Of a stretch of 64,000 bases of DNA, positions 34,203-48,987 are shown in pieces. The stretch spans positions 1,095,001 through 1,159,000 of the forward strand of contig JAKNDB010000108.1 in assembly GCA_024305405.1 (NCBI GenBank). The letters are read 5' to 3'. The first letter of the stretch is position 1. Each line of letters starts with the position of its first letter. The notes beneath the pieces are model-generated. The model saw only the letters and a program-made list of their open reading frames with translations, made no database searches and was not told the DNA's origin. The position numbers and the translations under genes are program-made. Origin of the DNA: Dirofilaria immitis. Its lineage: Eukaryota > Nematoda > Chromadorea > Rhabditida > Onchocercidae.

Positions 34203-35763
34203 TTATTCTTTGATAGCAACTAAAGCATAATTCACTGACATGTTCCGACTCCATGACCAATGATTTGTGAAAGGATTGTAAATTATGCCATGCATTAAAC
34301 GCACGCTACAATCATTTTCTTCCAGAATCATCCGCAGAAATCTCGGTTCAATAAATTTTGACCAATTATGAATACCAGGTGGAACGATGCCCAATACTCT
34401 CTGAAATGATTCAATTCATTAACGATACAATATTTCCAGCTATTATTTCACGGTTTTGACTCCAATTCAACATTAAATTTGAATTCAAGAGATTTCTTAA
34501 ATTGATGATCATTTTAATCCAAATTCATGAGAATTCTAAATATTTCCTAATGATTTATGTCAACTTCAGGTCAAGAAACTATCACTGTTTCCTTATTCCT
34601 ATTCTCTCGTTTTCTTTCCTTCCTTTTTTTTGAATAATATTATATTCATACATTAAATGAAAATATAATTAACAGAAAGCAAACCTCTGCTAGCCAAACA
34701 GCCATCACTCGACTCGCAATAGTTTTATTAATGGTTGTAAAAATAGAGCACCATTTTTACGCACTAATTGAACACATGATTCTACAAATAATTCCACATC
34801 AGCAACATGCTCGATTATTTCGGATGCGACAACTGCATCGAACACTAAAGAGAAGAATGAAAAACATTTTACTGACAGACATCAAACTCATCAAAACTTC
34901 TTATTCCTTTTTTGAAATTAATATTAAACAGTACATGTTACTGAAGAATGAATTACAGGTGACATTTTTCGCAGGGCTAAATACATTCAAATAAAAAGAG
35001 AGAAATAGAAGCGGAAAGGAGAGGATGAGAAAGAGAGAAAGAGGAAGGGAACAAGTGAAGAAATTAATAATTTTAATTAATAAAAAAAGAATCATAAATA
35101 AACGAAGCAATATTACAATCTTATAACTCATGTACCTTACTTCCAGCATTATTTGCGGCAAAATCTTCAACCGATGAGCACTTAAATACTACTTTGCCTG
35201 ATCCACGATTTTCTTGACGAAAACAATTTTCCGCTTCTTCAACAGAAGCAATTACATCAGGTGATGCATCCACAGCTTCAACGTCGGCTCCCAACCGCGC
35301 TAACGGAAAAGTTAATATTCCACCACCACATCCAATATCAGCAATGCGCAAACCCAAAAGAGAATCCTAAAATACTGAAACCAATACTGGAAGAAATAAC
35401 ACAGTTGTAACATTAAAATCAAAATATATATAAAATAAGGCAGAATATTAAAACCTCAGAAAGAATAGAATTTAATGAACGAAACTAAATAATTACATGG
35501 CCCTGCTCAGTTTTTCGACCAATCGTATCAATAATTAAGGGTAACCGAAGCCGATTCATGGAATACAATGCTTTAAACGGTCCATATTCCTTTGTCCAAT
35601 CTGGTGATAATTTTCCAAAAGCTTTAACATCACTGCCATCAATTGAACTCTGCTGAGATTGAAGTCTATTTGAACTTATACAAAACCGCCGTTTCGCTGA
35701 CTCAAAGAACATGCGGTGGAAGTTATAAAAGCAGCATGCGCCTTTACCGAACTCAGAAAACAT
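34203..35763 (-). CDS. coq-3: COQ3 ubiquinone biosynthesis O-methyltransferase
   Basis: COQ3/UbiG performs the O-methylation steps of ubiquinone synthesis with S-adenosylmethionine, at the inner mitochondrial membrane. Exons: 35497-35763, 35141-35366, 34685-34844, 34203-34400; about 283 residues from this start. Motifs: [12 protein letters not shown], then SAM motif [21 protein letters not shown], the acidic [49 protein letters not shown] and a C-terminal [16 protein letters not shown] chose the ATG at 35763 because TTTAAACTTCAG abuts it, as at a trans-splice site; an upstream in-frame ATG at 35880 and one downstream at 35712 are possible. Arg-rich residues after the start (SAKRRF) fit a mitochondrial presequence. 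One T is missing in the coding-strand T-run (plus A-run 34739-34743). It lies about 230 bp after the nuo-3 stop and upstream of gdi-1. Confidence 0.93.
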
Positions 35764-35992
35764 CTGAAGTTTAAATTTAAGTTTTAAATTTCCTAAAGTA
35801 TCTTTTTTTCCAATCAAAATATTCAAAGAATCAAGAAAATGCGAAGATGGATATGAACCAGTGTTAGCACAAAACATCAAAATAATGTAATAAGAATTTT
35901 TTCACTATACATACATACATAAGCACAAAATTATCATTACAAAAACGACATATGATTAAACAGGCATAATCTATTACTGATTAATAATGGAA

Positions 35993-38900
35993 CTAATTTT
36001 TGCCCCTAAGAAAGGTCGACAAGAAATCTTTCGGTTTTGCTTCAACATTTTCACGGAATAACATGTTTCGTAGATGGTATGAGTTATACCAATTCTTTTG
36101 CATGCCAATATAGCCTGAAGTAATATTTATAAAAAGTAATATTTTATCTAACCTAAAGGATTATTTCAACAGACCTAATTTAAAATAACTGCATAATTCT
36201 AGGTTCTGGTCAAGCTAAATAACTTGATAATAAATACTGAAAACGGTTATGAATTGTTAAAATTCGTAGGAAAATCAAAAATTTCAACACAAATTTTATA
36301 TACAAATTGAGAATGATAGAGAAAATTTCTCAGAAAATGCCAAATATTTCAACAAAAAAGACAAACTTGACGACATTCAGCGATTTTTCGATCGATAATG
36401 CGAAAATCGGTCAAATGTGCATTGCTAGTGTACTGTTTTTTAAAGCTGCCCGAAAAACGGAGAGCGGCATATCCTCAAAATGAAATTCTTTATAGAGTTC
36501 TGGAGCATAGCGTTGCCTGAAACAAATAAAAAGCGTAGACACAAAAAGAAATCAATTTTTAGTTGACAAAATAATTTTCACATCCAATTAATAATAATCC
36601 TCACGTCATATTGCCTAAAGCAAAAATTCACGAAATTCAAAAAATCAACATAAAAATGATCTTAAAAAGTTAACAAATAGCTACCCATAATCACTTTTGT
36701 TATTCTATCCTCACTAGAATAAAAAGAAAAACATTGCAGAAATTTTCTGCAAAATAATCAATTTTAATTCTTATAATGCGTAAAACAGCAATCGATAACA
36801 ATTAAGCATCAATAACATTACTTTTTCTCTACCACTAATTACTATTGACGAACAAAATATTATCGTCCTGCCACTATGTCATGAATTATTCCTTTCATGA
36901 CCAGAAATTATATCCAACATTTTCTGATCGACACTTTATGTTCAATGCACTTTCAGCCGAAATGCCGCAATATTAACACATGAATTATGAAGAGAAAATC
37001 CTCTCCCAAGAGAAAAAAAAATCAGTCCATTGTAGTGAAGCTGACTTTTAAAATTTTTCAAAAATTGAATGAAAGGGAGATTGATTCATATTGAAATATG
37101 TTATAATTTTTGTTTTTTTTTTTTAACTTCTTGAAATCCATTCATAAATGCTTCAAAATTCAGCCGTTGGTAGAAACCCTATGAATGACCAAATTGTTAT
37201 TGTACTACCAAACAAATGCATACCAGCAGTGCATAATGCCACCGGATATACGACATATAATACGTAGACATACATAGACATACATATTATAAAGTAACTA
37301 GTGACTGACTGATTGAAGGTCATAGAATTCCATATTTTCTCATGAAACTTTCTTTATTCACTAAATTCCAATCGATTAATATTCCAATCGTGACTAGTTA
37401 TATTTGTATAAAGCTGAATCGGATTCGTACATAAAACTCCACAGCAATACTGTAAGATGACTACGCTAATATATCTATCTCAATCGAAAAAACATGAAAA
37501 TTAAATTTAGAAGAAAAAACCAATCATCCACGAAAATTTGTTCAATACAGAGATGTGCTAGTATATAATAATGACAGAAAACTAATAGCAAAAACAGATG
37601 GATCAGATGGAATATTAGTGAAGGAGGAATGAAATGACTGTCATTGTAAGTGCGTCGGTCAATGTCAACGACCATCCATCTACAAATTACACAGTCATAA
37701 GACGAAGAAATCAGTGACGATGAAATTAGTATTTTATTGCAAAATTTAGAAAGGAAAAAGCCTGAAAATAAACTCGAAAAACAAAAGAGAAGAGAAAATT
37801 TATTTCAATTGCAAAGAAAGCTTAACTTCCAACAATCGTACATTATTCGCAATTTCGTGACACATTCTGCTTTAAGCGAACAAAAGAAAAATTGATGAAC
37901 AACAACAAAAAACAAAAAAAAACAGAAGCAAAACACACATGCATACACAGGCAAATCTGTGGACTATCCTTCCTGAAAAAAGATACTAGGCAACAGCAGA
38001 AATATCCACAGCAATAGCCTTTAGGCACTGCATTTTCTGTCTCAAACATTAATATTCAAAATCGATTTAGCGTTTCTCATCTAAAGCCTATATACACACA
38101 CAAATGCAAAGACGAGTCAAAGATAAAAATAATGAATGCAACCATTATGGCGACAAGAATTGCTGCATTACTGCTACTACGTCCACTACAACACTACTGC
38201 TGTCGCAGACATTCCAACAACACAAGTAATTCGCTTCAAAAATAATGATGATATCCTTTCTTTTGCTATTCTATGCGAGAAGGAAAAGGGTGGTGACAGC
38301 ATCAAATTCAAACTTCCATACCACATAAAGCAAGGAAGCAACGAAACATCTGCTAGTGTCATCCTTTCTGCATTTCTATTATTATTACGTAAGCTCAACA
38401 AAATTGCTGAAAACTTTTGTAAAGAACAGAACATTACGACGCTTTGAAAACTACATCCATTTTTTTCTATAACAGATAAATACAATTAACTTGATAATAA
38501 TGGAACATGGGACGATATATACATTAATGTATTTCAGAATACGTAACATGTGGTTGTGTCACACAAACTCTATATGTCTTTATTCTGAACTAATTTTCAG
38601 AGAGAAAAGTGTTGACAAGTCAGATAAGAGAACTGTTTCATCTCATATATAAATGACTGCACTGTAGCAACAATCTTTAATTATCTGCAGTTCGAGAAAA
38701 TGACCGATTCATAATGTATTAAGGAATGGGATGAAGTAGAAGACAGAACGTCTTCAGTTTTGTATCAAAAAAAAGACATTTTTTCTTACATTTATGTTAT
38801 TTAGCCCCATAGTATATTTATTTTATGCTTCCATTTTAATAAATATGCTCGAAATAATTAATGAACTGCATAAGAAAATCGGGAAAATTGAAGTTTGAGA

Positions 38901-39803
38901 ATTCGTGAAAAAATGGAAAGGAAGACAAAACAGGAAAGCGCGAAAAATTCTAAATCCACAATTTTTTAAATGATAAACATTAATTAACATATATATTGCT
39001 AGAAACTATTTGAATCGAATATAATATTACAATAGTTCTATGAGTCTTTTACTATTTTTTGCTGACCCATACCAAATTCGTCAGCTAATACTATGACTGA
39101 GGTATTAAAAGAAACAAATTTCCTTGTCGGTGATGTAATTACACGATCTATAGAGCGTATATTGCTAAATAAACCTACAATATATTTTCATACCATCCTG
39201 TCGAACTTACCTGTTAGTTAAGCTGCATTGATGGTCCATTGTATGACATCAACAATTCAAATTTTATAGCTACAGAGGTTCAGAAACATACAAAAATTTC
39301 TGTTTTAATGGAATTTTTCTTATTACGCATCACTTTACTTTTTGCATTTTATTTACTATCTTACATCTTATTATTAATAGCTAATTGAATATTGCTGTCA
39401 TTTCTCGATATAACTAAGTGATACTTAATGCATATTTATTCACGCGTAAGAGGCAGGATTCTCAAAACCTTTGACATCATCAAGTGACTCGTGTTATAGC
39501 AATCAATCGTCTATAATCCTAATAAGACATAAAGTGCTTTGAATATACTATAGATACAGTGCTGTGAATATGCTATATATAGCGACGCGAAACTTTAAGT
39601 AGAAAGGATGAACATCGATTGCGAAAACATAACAGTTTTCATGAAATGATAATCTGATCTTACTGCATTAAATAAATGAAACGAACTAACATTTCTTTAT
39701 ATACAGCAAGAACGTTTGCTCGGCTTTGTGCCTCATTGGCTGACACGATAGGAACAACTTCACGTATAGTTGTTGCAGCAGTTCTTATCATACCTGTTGC
39801 CAT
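35993..39803 (-). CDS. nuo-3: NDUFA6-type complex I subunit (LYR family)
   Basis: NDUFA6 is an LYR-motif accessory subunit on the matrix arm of mitochondrial complex I and binds the acyl carrier protein. Exons: 39691-39803, 36372-36516, 35993-36114; phases agree, giving about 126 residues, the usual size. The N-terminal part reads REVVPIVSANEAQSRANVLA then VYKEMQRYAPELYKEF, the position of the LYR helix (VYKE here, so the canonical Leu-Tyr-Arg is altered). The next block is HLTDFRIIDRKIAECR, where the family has HVxDPRxIDxxVIKG. The end is KPKDFLSTFLRGKN against human PKDFLSKFYVG. One base is missing in the coding A-run (plus T-run 36436-36441); adding it turns the stop at MHI into HLTDFR. 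The first intron is 3.2 kb. The start lies about 50 bp from the proposed BRK1 stop. Identification rests on weak but ordered similarity plus the neighbourhood. Confidence 0.83.
36517..39690. other. 3.2-kb intron of the nuo-3-like gene, no gene seen
   Basis: Its composition is less AT-extreme than the hlh-30 introns. Open frames of about 100 codons on both strands near 38136-38485 overlap each other, have no splice context and match no family I know. No repeat array. A missed intermediate exon is unlikely because the phases of the flanking exons already fit. Confidence 0.5.
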
Positions 39804-39854
39804 TTTGATCAATTCAATGTTTCACCTCTCGATAACTGGCAATTATACAATCAA

Positions 39855-40468
39855 TCAAGAATGGATCTGATATGATAAACTGACTGCCCTCATGAATAAT
39901 GAAGGAGCCACCTTCTGAATGAAAAAATTATTATGATGAAACTAAAAGGGTTGCAATCGCCCTCATGATAAAGTTATGATAAAGACAAAGAACGGAATGA
40001 AACAATCACTATCTATGCAAATTACAAAGTAAGAACTCACTCTGGCTTCAAGAAATTCCACCTTTCGTTCTAGCAGTGATACCTTATCACTAAGCGTTGC
40101 GATTCTACTTCGACAAGAGAGTTCTAAATGAATACTTCATTTAGCGACTATTATATGATAAGCTTTGATGCACAACTTTTAATTAAAACAAATAACGATT
40201 CGCTGCCTTTTAAGAAGTTCTGAATCGAATATCACTGCCTAGGTTGAATGTTTATCTTGTCGATGTAATTCATTTTACAGCTATTTTTATTCATGAAAAC
40301 ATATTATTATGTTCGAGACTGATCAAACCTTGAAAACTTACCAAAGTTACAGAGAAAATCCGCAATATGTCGGATATTATCAGAAACCACTTGTGCGTAT
40401 TCACGATTATTCCAATCTTCACGCAATTGTCGCTGTACGAGCGTAATCTTTACACTACCTGCATTCAT
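39855..40468 (-). CDS. BRK1: BRICK1 (BRK1/HSPC300), WAVE regulatory complex subunit
   Basis: BRK1 is the smallest subunit of the WAVE/SCAR complex, which activates Arp2/3 downstream of Rac; it forms a coiled coil with WAVE and ABI. Exons: 40342-40468, 40041-40123 and a tentative last exon 39855-39914. The start gives MNAGSVKITLVQRQLREDW, then NNREYAQVVSDNIRHIADFL, then LSCRSRIATLSDKVSLLERK and VEFLEAR. This matches human BRK1 (EDWANREYIE, SCRSRLATLNEKL, EYIEARV) along nearly its whole 75-residue length. After EAR the family normally has VTKGETLT; the exon I propose instead gives KVAPSLFMRAV and more, so the C terminus is uncertain. The stop lies only about 50 bp before the nuo-3 start, which leaves little room for a 3' UTR. 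It is the first gene of the minus-strand cluster. Confidence 0.86.
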
Positions 40469-42714
40469 TCACCACCTTTTAAATCTTCCTTTTCCTTTAA
40501 ATGTGAAAGGAAAAAAATTTTCAGATTATTTTTACATCACATTATTAATATGACTATATATATATATATATAAATATATGATGATCAAAAATAGCAAATC
40601 TTTTATGATTAAATATTTTGAATAATTGCTATCGTTCATTTCGAAGAACGATTATTTTCTTAAATCATCTTCTATTATAAGCAATCATTCGTAAATTCCC
40701 GCTAAGGCCTTATCATCTAAATTTTTACTTCCAGTTTATTTCTGAAATATTTCGTTCCTGAAAGAACTAATATTTAATTTCAAATATTTTAAGATAATTT
40801 CCGTATCACTTTTGCATACTTAACACATTTCATTATCAAAACACAATTATAGCTTAGAAATATAAGCGAAACAATAAATAATCTTCAAAAGATTCACGTA
40901 ACAACTGTAAAGTTACAAAAATCATGAAACGTTTACAAATGCACGAAACTCGTGAAACGATCACGCATCATCACAAAACCTATCATATGTGAGCTGCATC
41001 ATTCATTATTGTTGTATGCTCAACTTCGTGTATACGCGTTCGTCCGTGTGTCAAGTTATATTGCGGCAATTCAAATTTTCTAAATTCCTAAGTTTCATTT
41101 TAATTTCACCGATTATTGTTATGAAATTTTAATTTATCTTTTTGTTTCACCTTAACCTTTACCTTTACCTTTCCCTCTTTTCATTGCAGTATCTAAATTT
41201 CAAATTATTCACGTCATTTTCATTTTATCATATTTTCATTTTCATTATATTATTAAATTTAACGCTTATATCATCAATAATTTAACTATACATATAATGT
41301 TAATGATAGTGATAATGATAATAATAATCAATAAACAATATATCAAATAATCTTTCATACCATTCGATATATTAACCAATCTTTTAACTTTCAACTTAAT
41401 TTCTCTAAACCTTATCAATTAAACTTAATTCCCTTTCCTTTCTAAACATATCAATTAATAATACCTTTCCATTCTAAATCCTCTCCCTTTCTTCATTACA
41501 ACAAAGTATGATTGATGAAGGAAGAATGTTGCGACTTATTTTTTTCTCCTCTCTCTCTCTCTCTCTTAAATTTAAAATTTTACCTAATTTTGTCAAATGT
41601 TCATATGACTAAAACTTCATTTAAAAATAAAAAAAAAAAATTTCCAAAATTTTTATCCTAAAAAAAAAAATATTTCGAGAATATTTTAAGGAACAGGTTT
41701 AAAATATAAAAATTTTCTTTTAAAAAAAAAAAAATATTCCGCAAATTTTTCCTAAATTAATTTATAAAAAAAAAAAAAGACGCTTAGTAAGGGAAATGAT
41801 TTTTGCATATTACCTTCATTATATTCATTCATTTTTTTTCATTTTAAATTTTGGAAAGAAAAAATTCTCAAAAAAATTATATATTTTAATTAATACATTG
41901 CAATAATAAAAATAACTTAAATCATTTCCAATGATTAATTAGTATTTCGATCTATAATTATTATATTTTCTTTTTTCTTTTTAGCTATTTACACTATTTA
42001 TCATTATCTTATCTCTTGTAATTTATATCGTTCTCTTATCATTTTTCCTCTTTTCGTTCATAATTATCTTTTTTTTCCTTCCTCTTAATCATTAATCAAG
42101 AGCTAATGATTATGATGTTGCTATCTTTCGTGAACTTTTCTCTTTTCTCTCTAAACAATATATTCTCTCGTAAAACCTTTTCAACATTGGCATTTCTTCT
42201 TATTATTAAGATATTTTCATATTCTCAATCTTTAAGTATTATATATTTCTAAACCGTATCAATCTCTGAACCTCCAATAAAGCGCAATATTTTATGCTCC
42301 ATTCGATTGATGTTAAATGAGACATCATAGCGTCACAGTATCCCGATGAACTGAAGCGTTATGAATTGATTCGGACTGCCAAAAGCAGAAGGCAGGGGAT
42401 GTACACGTTTTTGTTGATGGAAATTACTAGTGGGCCCCACTTTTTTTAAAGTCCACCAAATACTTTGCAACTTCATTGATTTGTGAATTCTTACTTTGAA
42501 ATCTCGAGATTAAAATTAAGTATATTCTTCTAACATGTATAGATGTATTTCCTCGAGAATTAATCGCCTAGTCGGTTTTTGATTCGTTGAATTAATGAAT
42601 TAATAATTAAAATATCCATCCTAACATTACAAATATTTTGATACAAATTAATGGGCGAATATTTACTATCCAGAATTGTCGAGAATAATCGATGATTTGC
42701 AGGACTTCTATCGG
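40469..42714. other. Divergent intergenic region between BRK1 and DNAJC25
   Basis: Likely contains the promoter of the minus-strand cluster and that of dnj-2. Holds a short (TA)n at 40556-40573, a CTCTCT run at about 41550-41566, poly-A tracts at about 41629-41775 and pyrimidine-rich stretches. No coding exon recognised. Confidence 0.5.
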
Positions 42715-45172
<2,458 letters not shown>

Positions 45173-46916
45173 AAAAGTTTCGAGTGTAACTATTCTGTCA
45201 TTATATAAGCCACTGAAAACAACCAAATAAAGCTAATGTTAACATACGTGAACAGTATGACGATCAAGCCCAATAACTATTTTAGATCCAGTAACTAAGG
45301 CATCAAAGCAAAACAAAAACTCGAGATGATTTTGAGAGAGACTGTGAAATTTTGCTTTATGTTGCTGATCCTAAAGCTATATGACTTATCAATAATTTAT
45401 TTCCCATTATAAAGCCATGTATTATTGATGCCAATAAACAGTCGAACATAACTTACTGTTGAAGCAAATACATTGTCAGTGATCTACTATGAATCAAGGT
45501 GTCAGTGAGATGCGGAAATAATTCCCATTCTGACTTTTAAGAACTTAAAATGCTGATTTTCCTAACTGAATCTCTGCAGATCAAATTCCTTCAGGAAAAA
45601 TGCTCGTTTGCGACACGATATAACAGAAATGAATGAAGAAAGCCCTCCCCAATATAATCATAAGTATTGGTAAGATGTCTCGATGACTGACTATTCTACA
45701 CGTTTCCAAATTTATTGCAATACATACACCAGCTTTATATTCAGCGCAAGGAATGTTAGTCTTATTTGATGCAAATTTCAGTTCTCATCCAAACAACTAT
45801 GATATAAATAGTTGCATACACGAGAGTGTACATTATTATGCCTTGAGTGTCTGTCATGAATTTGTGCGCACATGTCTGTCATACAACAAAATCCAAACAA
45901 AAATACTATCTAATAAAAGAGTAAAACTTACCGACAATCGAAATCAGCATAATACTACAACACATAAGAAAAAAAACAAACAAACAATGAAGGAGGGAAA
46001 ATAATGCAACGTGATCGATCAATCACAATTCCAATGCTATCGTGTTTCAATTAGGTTTTTCGTAAAGCGCAATGAGTAGCATTAATTCCCACTTTTCTTC
46101 TGCATGCGAACAACAAATGACGATGGTGATGATGGAAGGAGACAGAATTCTGCTGAAAATAAAAATTTTATTGAAAAAAATCAATGTACAAAACCTTACG
46201 AACTAAGCTGCAGCACACTTACCTCAATACGGCTTCGATTACAATGAACTCCAGCAGGAAGCAAAAAAGCAAATTTTATATTTTGAACAGAAACTTACTT
46301 GTCAATCTCTCCCAGTCCTATAGCACAACTTGTGAATGCCGGAAACCAAACATGAAATTCACAGAATTTCTGTGTTCAAGTTCTTCAGGGCATAAAGATA
46401 CAGAATTTGAGCCTCCCAACCTCTCCACTTTAAAGGTTCACAACAGGAAAGTTCTACCCCAAATTAACTGTCAAGACATCGGCATAACTGTTGCAAAATA
46501 TTAATTAAACTCACAGAAAAAAGCTGCCAAAGACTCGCAGCAGTTGCTGAAACCTTGAAGAAAGTAAGGACGAAAAGTACCAATGGGAGTGCCAAAATGT
46601 ACAAGACATAAAGACTTCACAACCTTTTTTTTTGATGAGCAAGAAAACACTACCCACCTGCTTCCAGGACTAACCTTTATAATTAAAACTGTGTGGCACG
46701 GTCGGGAACTGTCGTTTCAGCTCTTTCTAAAGGTTCCACAACGCAGAGCTTATGATGAATTTATACAAAAAACTAAGTACGAAAGCAAGTAACCTACTTA
46801 TAAACTATAAAAATCTACCTTTAAACTTATCGCACAAAGTAGTAAATGATCAGCTACATCCTGAAAAAACGATAGAGGAAAAACTTACCTCACGAAAAAT
46901 TTGAATCCACTATCAA
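45173..46916. other. Spacer between convergent dnj-2 and BuGZ genes
   Basis: Contains the dnj-2 3' flank with AATAAA at 45226. A possible exon lies at about 45593-45671 (after TTCCTTCAG, before GTAAG), reading NARLRHDITEMNEESPPQY in one frame; I found no partner exon and do not call it. A 106-codon frame at 46184-46504 has no recognisable similarity. Confidence 0.4.
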
Positions 46917-48987
46917 CTAGATGAATCCCTTACTGATTGCCAACCGTTCCTCCTGAAAAATGTAAAAATATTTTGTGCTGTCTAGAAATATTAAACAAAT
47001 TTCTTTCAAAAAAGATGAAGTTATTATAAGAATTAGAAGAATTCACGAAGAATCCTTAAAAGCAAAATTTATATTAAATAACATACCAAAGATATATCTT
47101 CGTCAGGATGCATGATGTGTATTTTTGCCCCCAGTCTTTGGATTTGATTGGGTATTTCCCGGATCCGTTCCGGTTCTGTAGTTTTACTAGAGGAAGGATC
47201 ACTATAGGCTGGGAAAGCTGCTGGTACAGCAGGTGTAGACTGTGTATTGATTGTTCCTGGACCGGGGATTCCAGGCACTCCCATCGGACCATTTGGTAGT
47301 GGTACCCGGGTGGTAAGTTCATGCTGAAACAATATCATAGTTATGCTAAAATATTTTTTACTTTTAAAAACATACAAAATAACGAAGCAATTATTGTTCC
47401 ACTTTATCATTCTTTCGAATTCCAATTTTCGAATAGATCAAAGATACTGGAGTAAGAGTTATTCCTATGTGCATGAACAGATAATGCAAAAATCAAAGCT
47501 GATGAATAAAAAAATACGATGCTTTTAGTACCACGAATGAAGCTGAAGAAATGTTACTACTTGGTGCTATCTTCTCACTCCTTTATCGTCCTATGATCAC
47601 AGACACAATGATGAAGATATGGTAGCAAGTTTCCTCAAAACATATAGCATGTAAGTTTGTCACCTGCTCCACGGATTTTTCATATGTAACTAAACTAATT
47701 TTTGGTCTAATGAGGTATGCTGTAGGTACTACTAAACTTTAACTGCGAATGGTAAGGACTGAACACACTGCTTATTTTTTTCCATGAAGAATATGATTTC
47801 TTTGCTGTAACTTACTGCAACATTAATTAAGACATAGCTCGGTTATTCTTTATCAGTCTAAAAATTCTATAAGAGCTAGCAAAAGTAAAAAACGGGAACC
47901 TTGTAAGTGCAGGCTGAGCACTACCTGGGGGTACGACTGGGAGCGGCGGAAGAGCTCTTGGTGGTGCCGGTACTCCTGGCATAAACGGTGGTCCAAACGG
48001 AGGCATTCCCGAAGGTGGAAGAGGTGGAAAACCGGGAATCATAGGTGGTATACCTGAAATGCCACGAATGAAGCTGAAGAAATGTTACTGAGATGAATTT
48101 TGAAAAACTCGGAATTTCTCTTGGAGTTATTTTCCATTTTTCTTGTTTAAAAATTTGCTAATGTAACAGAATTTTAGCAAACCTTCCAAAATAAAACCGA
48201 TACGAAATTTACCTGGAGGTAGCATTGGAAATGGAGCTATCAGAGGAGGTACCGGAGTAGTTGTATTCTTCGACTCTTTCTTTGCACTTTCCTCTACAAA
48301 GAAAAAGCATCAATTTTTTTCGAGGAAAGTGTCATACTGAGAAACCATAAAGAATTCACATATTTGTAAGGAAATGAAAAGTTCCAGAACCTTGAGCATC
48401 ATCGGGAATACCTTCCATGCCATAAACTTCTACTTCCACTGAATCTTTACCGGGTAAAGCAGCAGGTATCTTATCTATCGTTTCTTTGTGCACCTTAAAA
48501 AATAAATAACCTGTTTAACAAAACAAATGTCAAGCGATAACATATTTGAACAAGGCCGGTACAAAAAAGAACAGTCTATTTACTTTAATGGTTGAAAGAA
48601 ATACCTGCATGCAATGGATGGCTAATCCAGGGCCTGTGAAAAGCTTCTTATGACAAATATGACATTTAAAATGTTTTGCTTTTTGGTGCTGAATTAAAAT
48701 TTTTCATCTTCGAACTCACGATTACAATACCTGCAAGAGAATAAATATGATCCACAGCGTTGCGTACAAATTTAATTAAAATTCCTCTTCGAAAAAAAAG
48801 AATATATAGCTAGTAATCTACATGGCAACATAAATACCCATAATTTAGAATCGAGATTCCATTTTAAGAAAAAAATTCAGGTAAGTTTTTATTCTTTCAG
48901 AGCAGAAAAAAAAGCCCAATGTTTTGCAAATGTTAAGATAACATACCAACACCAGGGTTTCGCGGCGCGCTTTTTCTTTCGACCCAT
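46917..48987 (-). CDS. BuGZ/ZNF207 zinc-finger protein
   Basis: BuGZ binds microtubules and the checkpoint protein Bub3 through a GLEBS motif and helps spindle assembly; it also associates with the splicing machinery. Exons: 48947-48987, 48605-48730, 48391-48493, 48213-48293, 47900-48053, 47087-47323, 46917-46952. The start [14 protein letters not shown] continues to [40 protein letters not shown] and [20 protein letters not shown], so both C2H2 fingers and the block ending in YGMEGIPDD are intact. The middle is Pro/Gly/Met-rich ([20 protein letters not shown]), and the end has [11 protein letters not shown], part of the GLEBS motif. Breaks: one A missing in the coding A-run (plus T-run 48700-48704), and the exons at 47900 and 47323 do not join in phase, meaning another indel or an unseen exon. 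The protein ends soon after the GLEBS motif; a donor-like CAGTAAGG inside the last exon allows a longer form. Confidence 0.9.

Noticed and set aside
38136..38485. Overlapping frames of about 100 codons on both strands
   Set aside because: Inside the nuo-3 intron; no similarity, no splice context, both strands equally open.
45593..45671. Extra plus-strand exon with good splice sites
   Set aside because: Short, no partner exon and no recognised family; mentioned only as a possibility.
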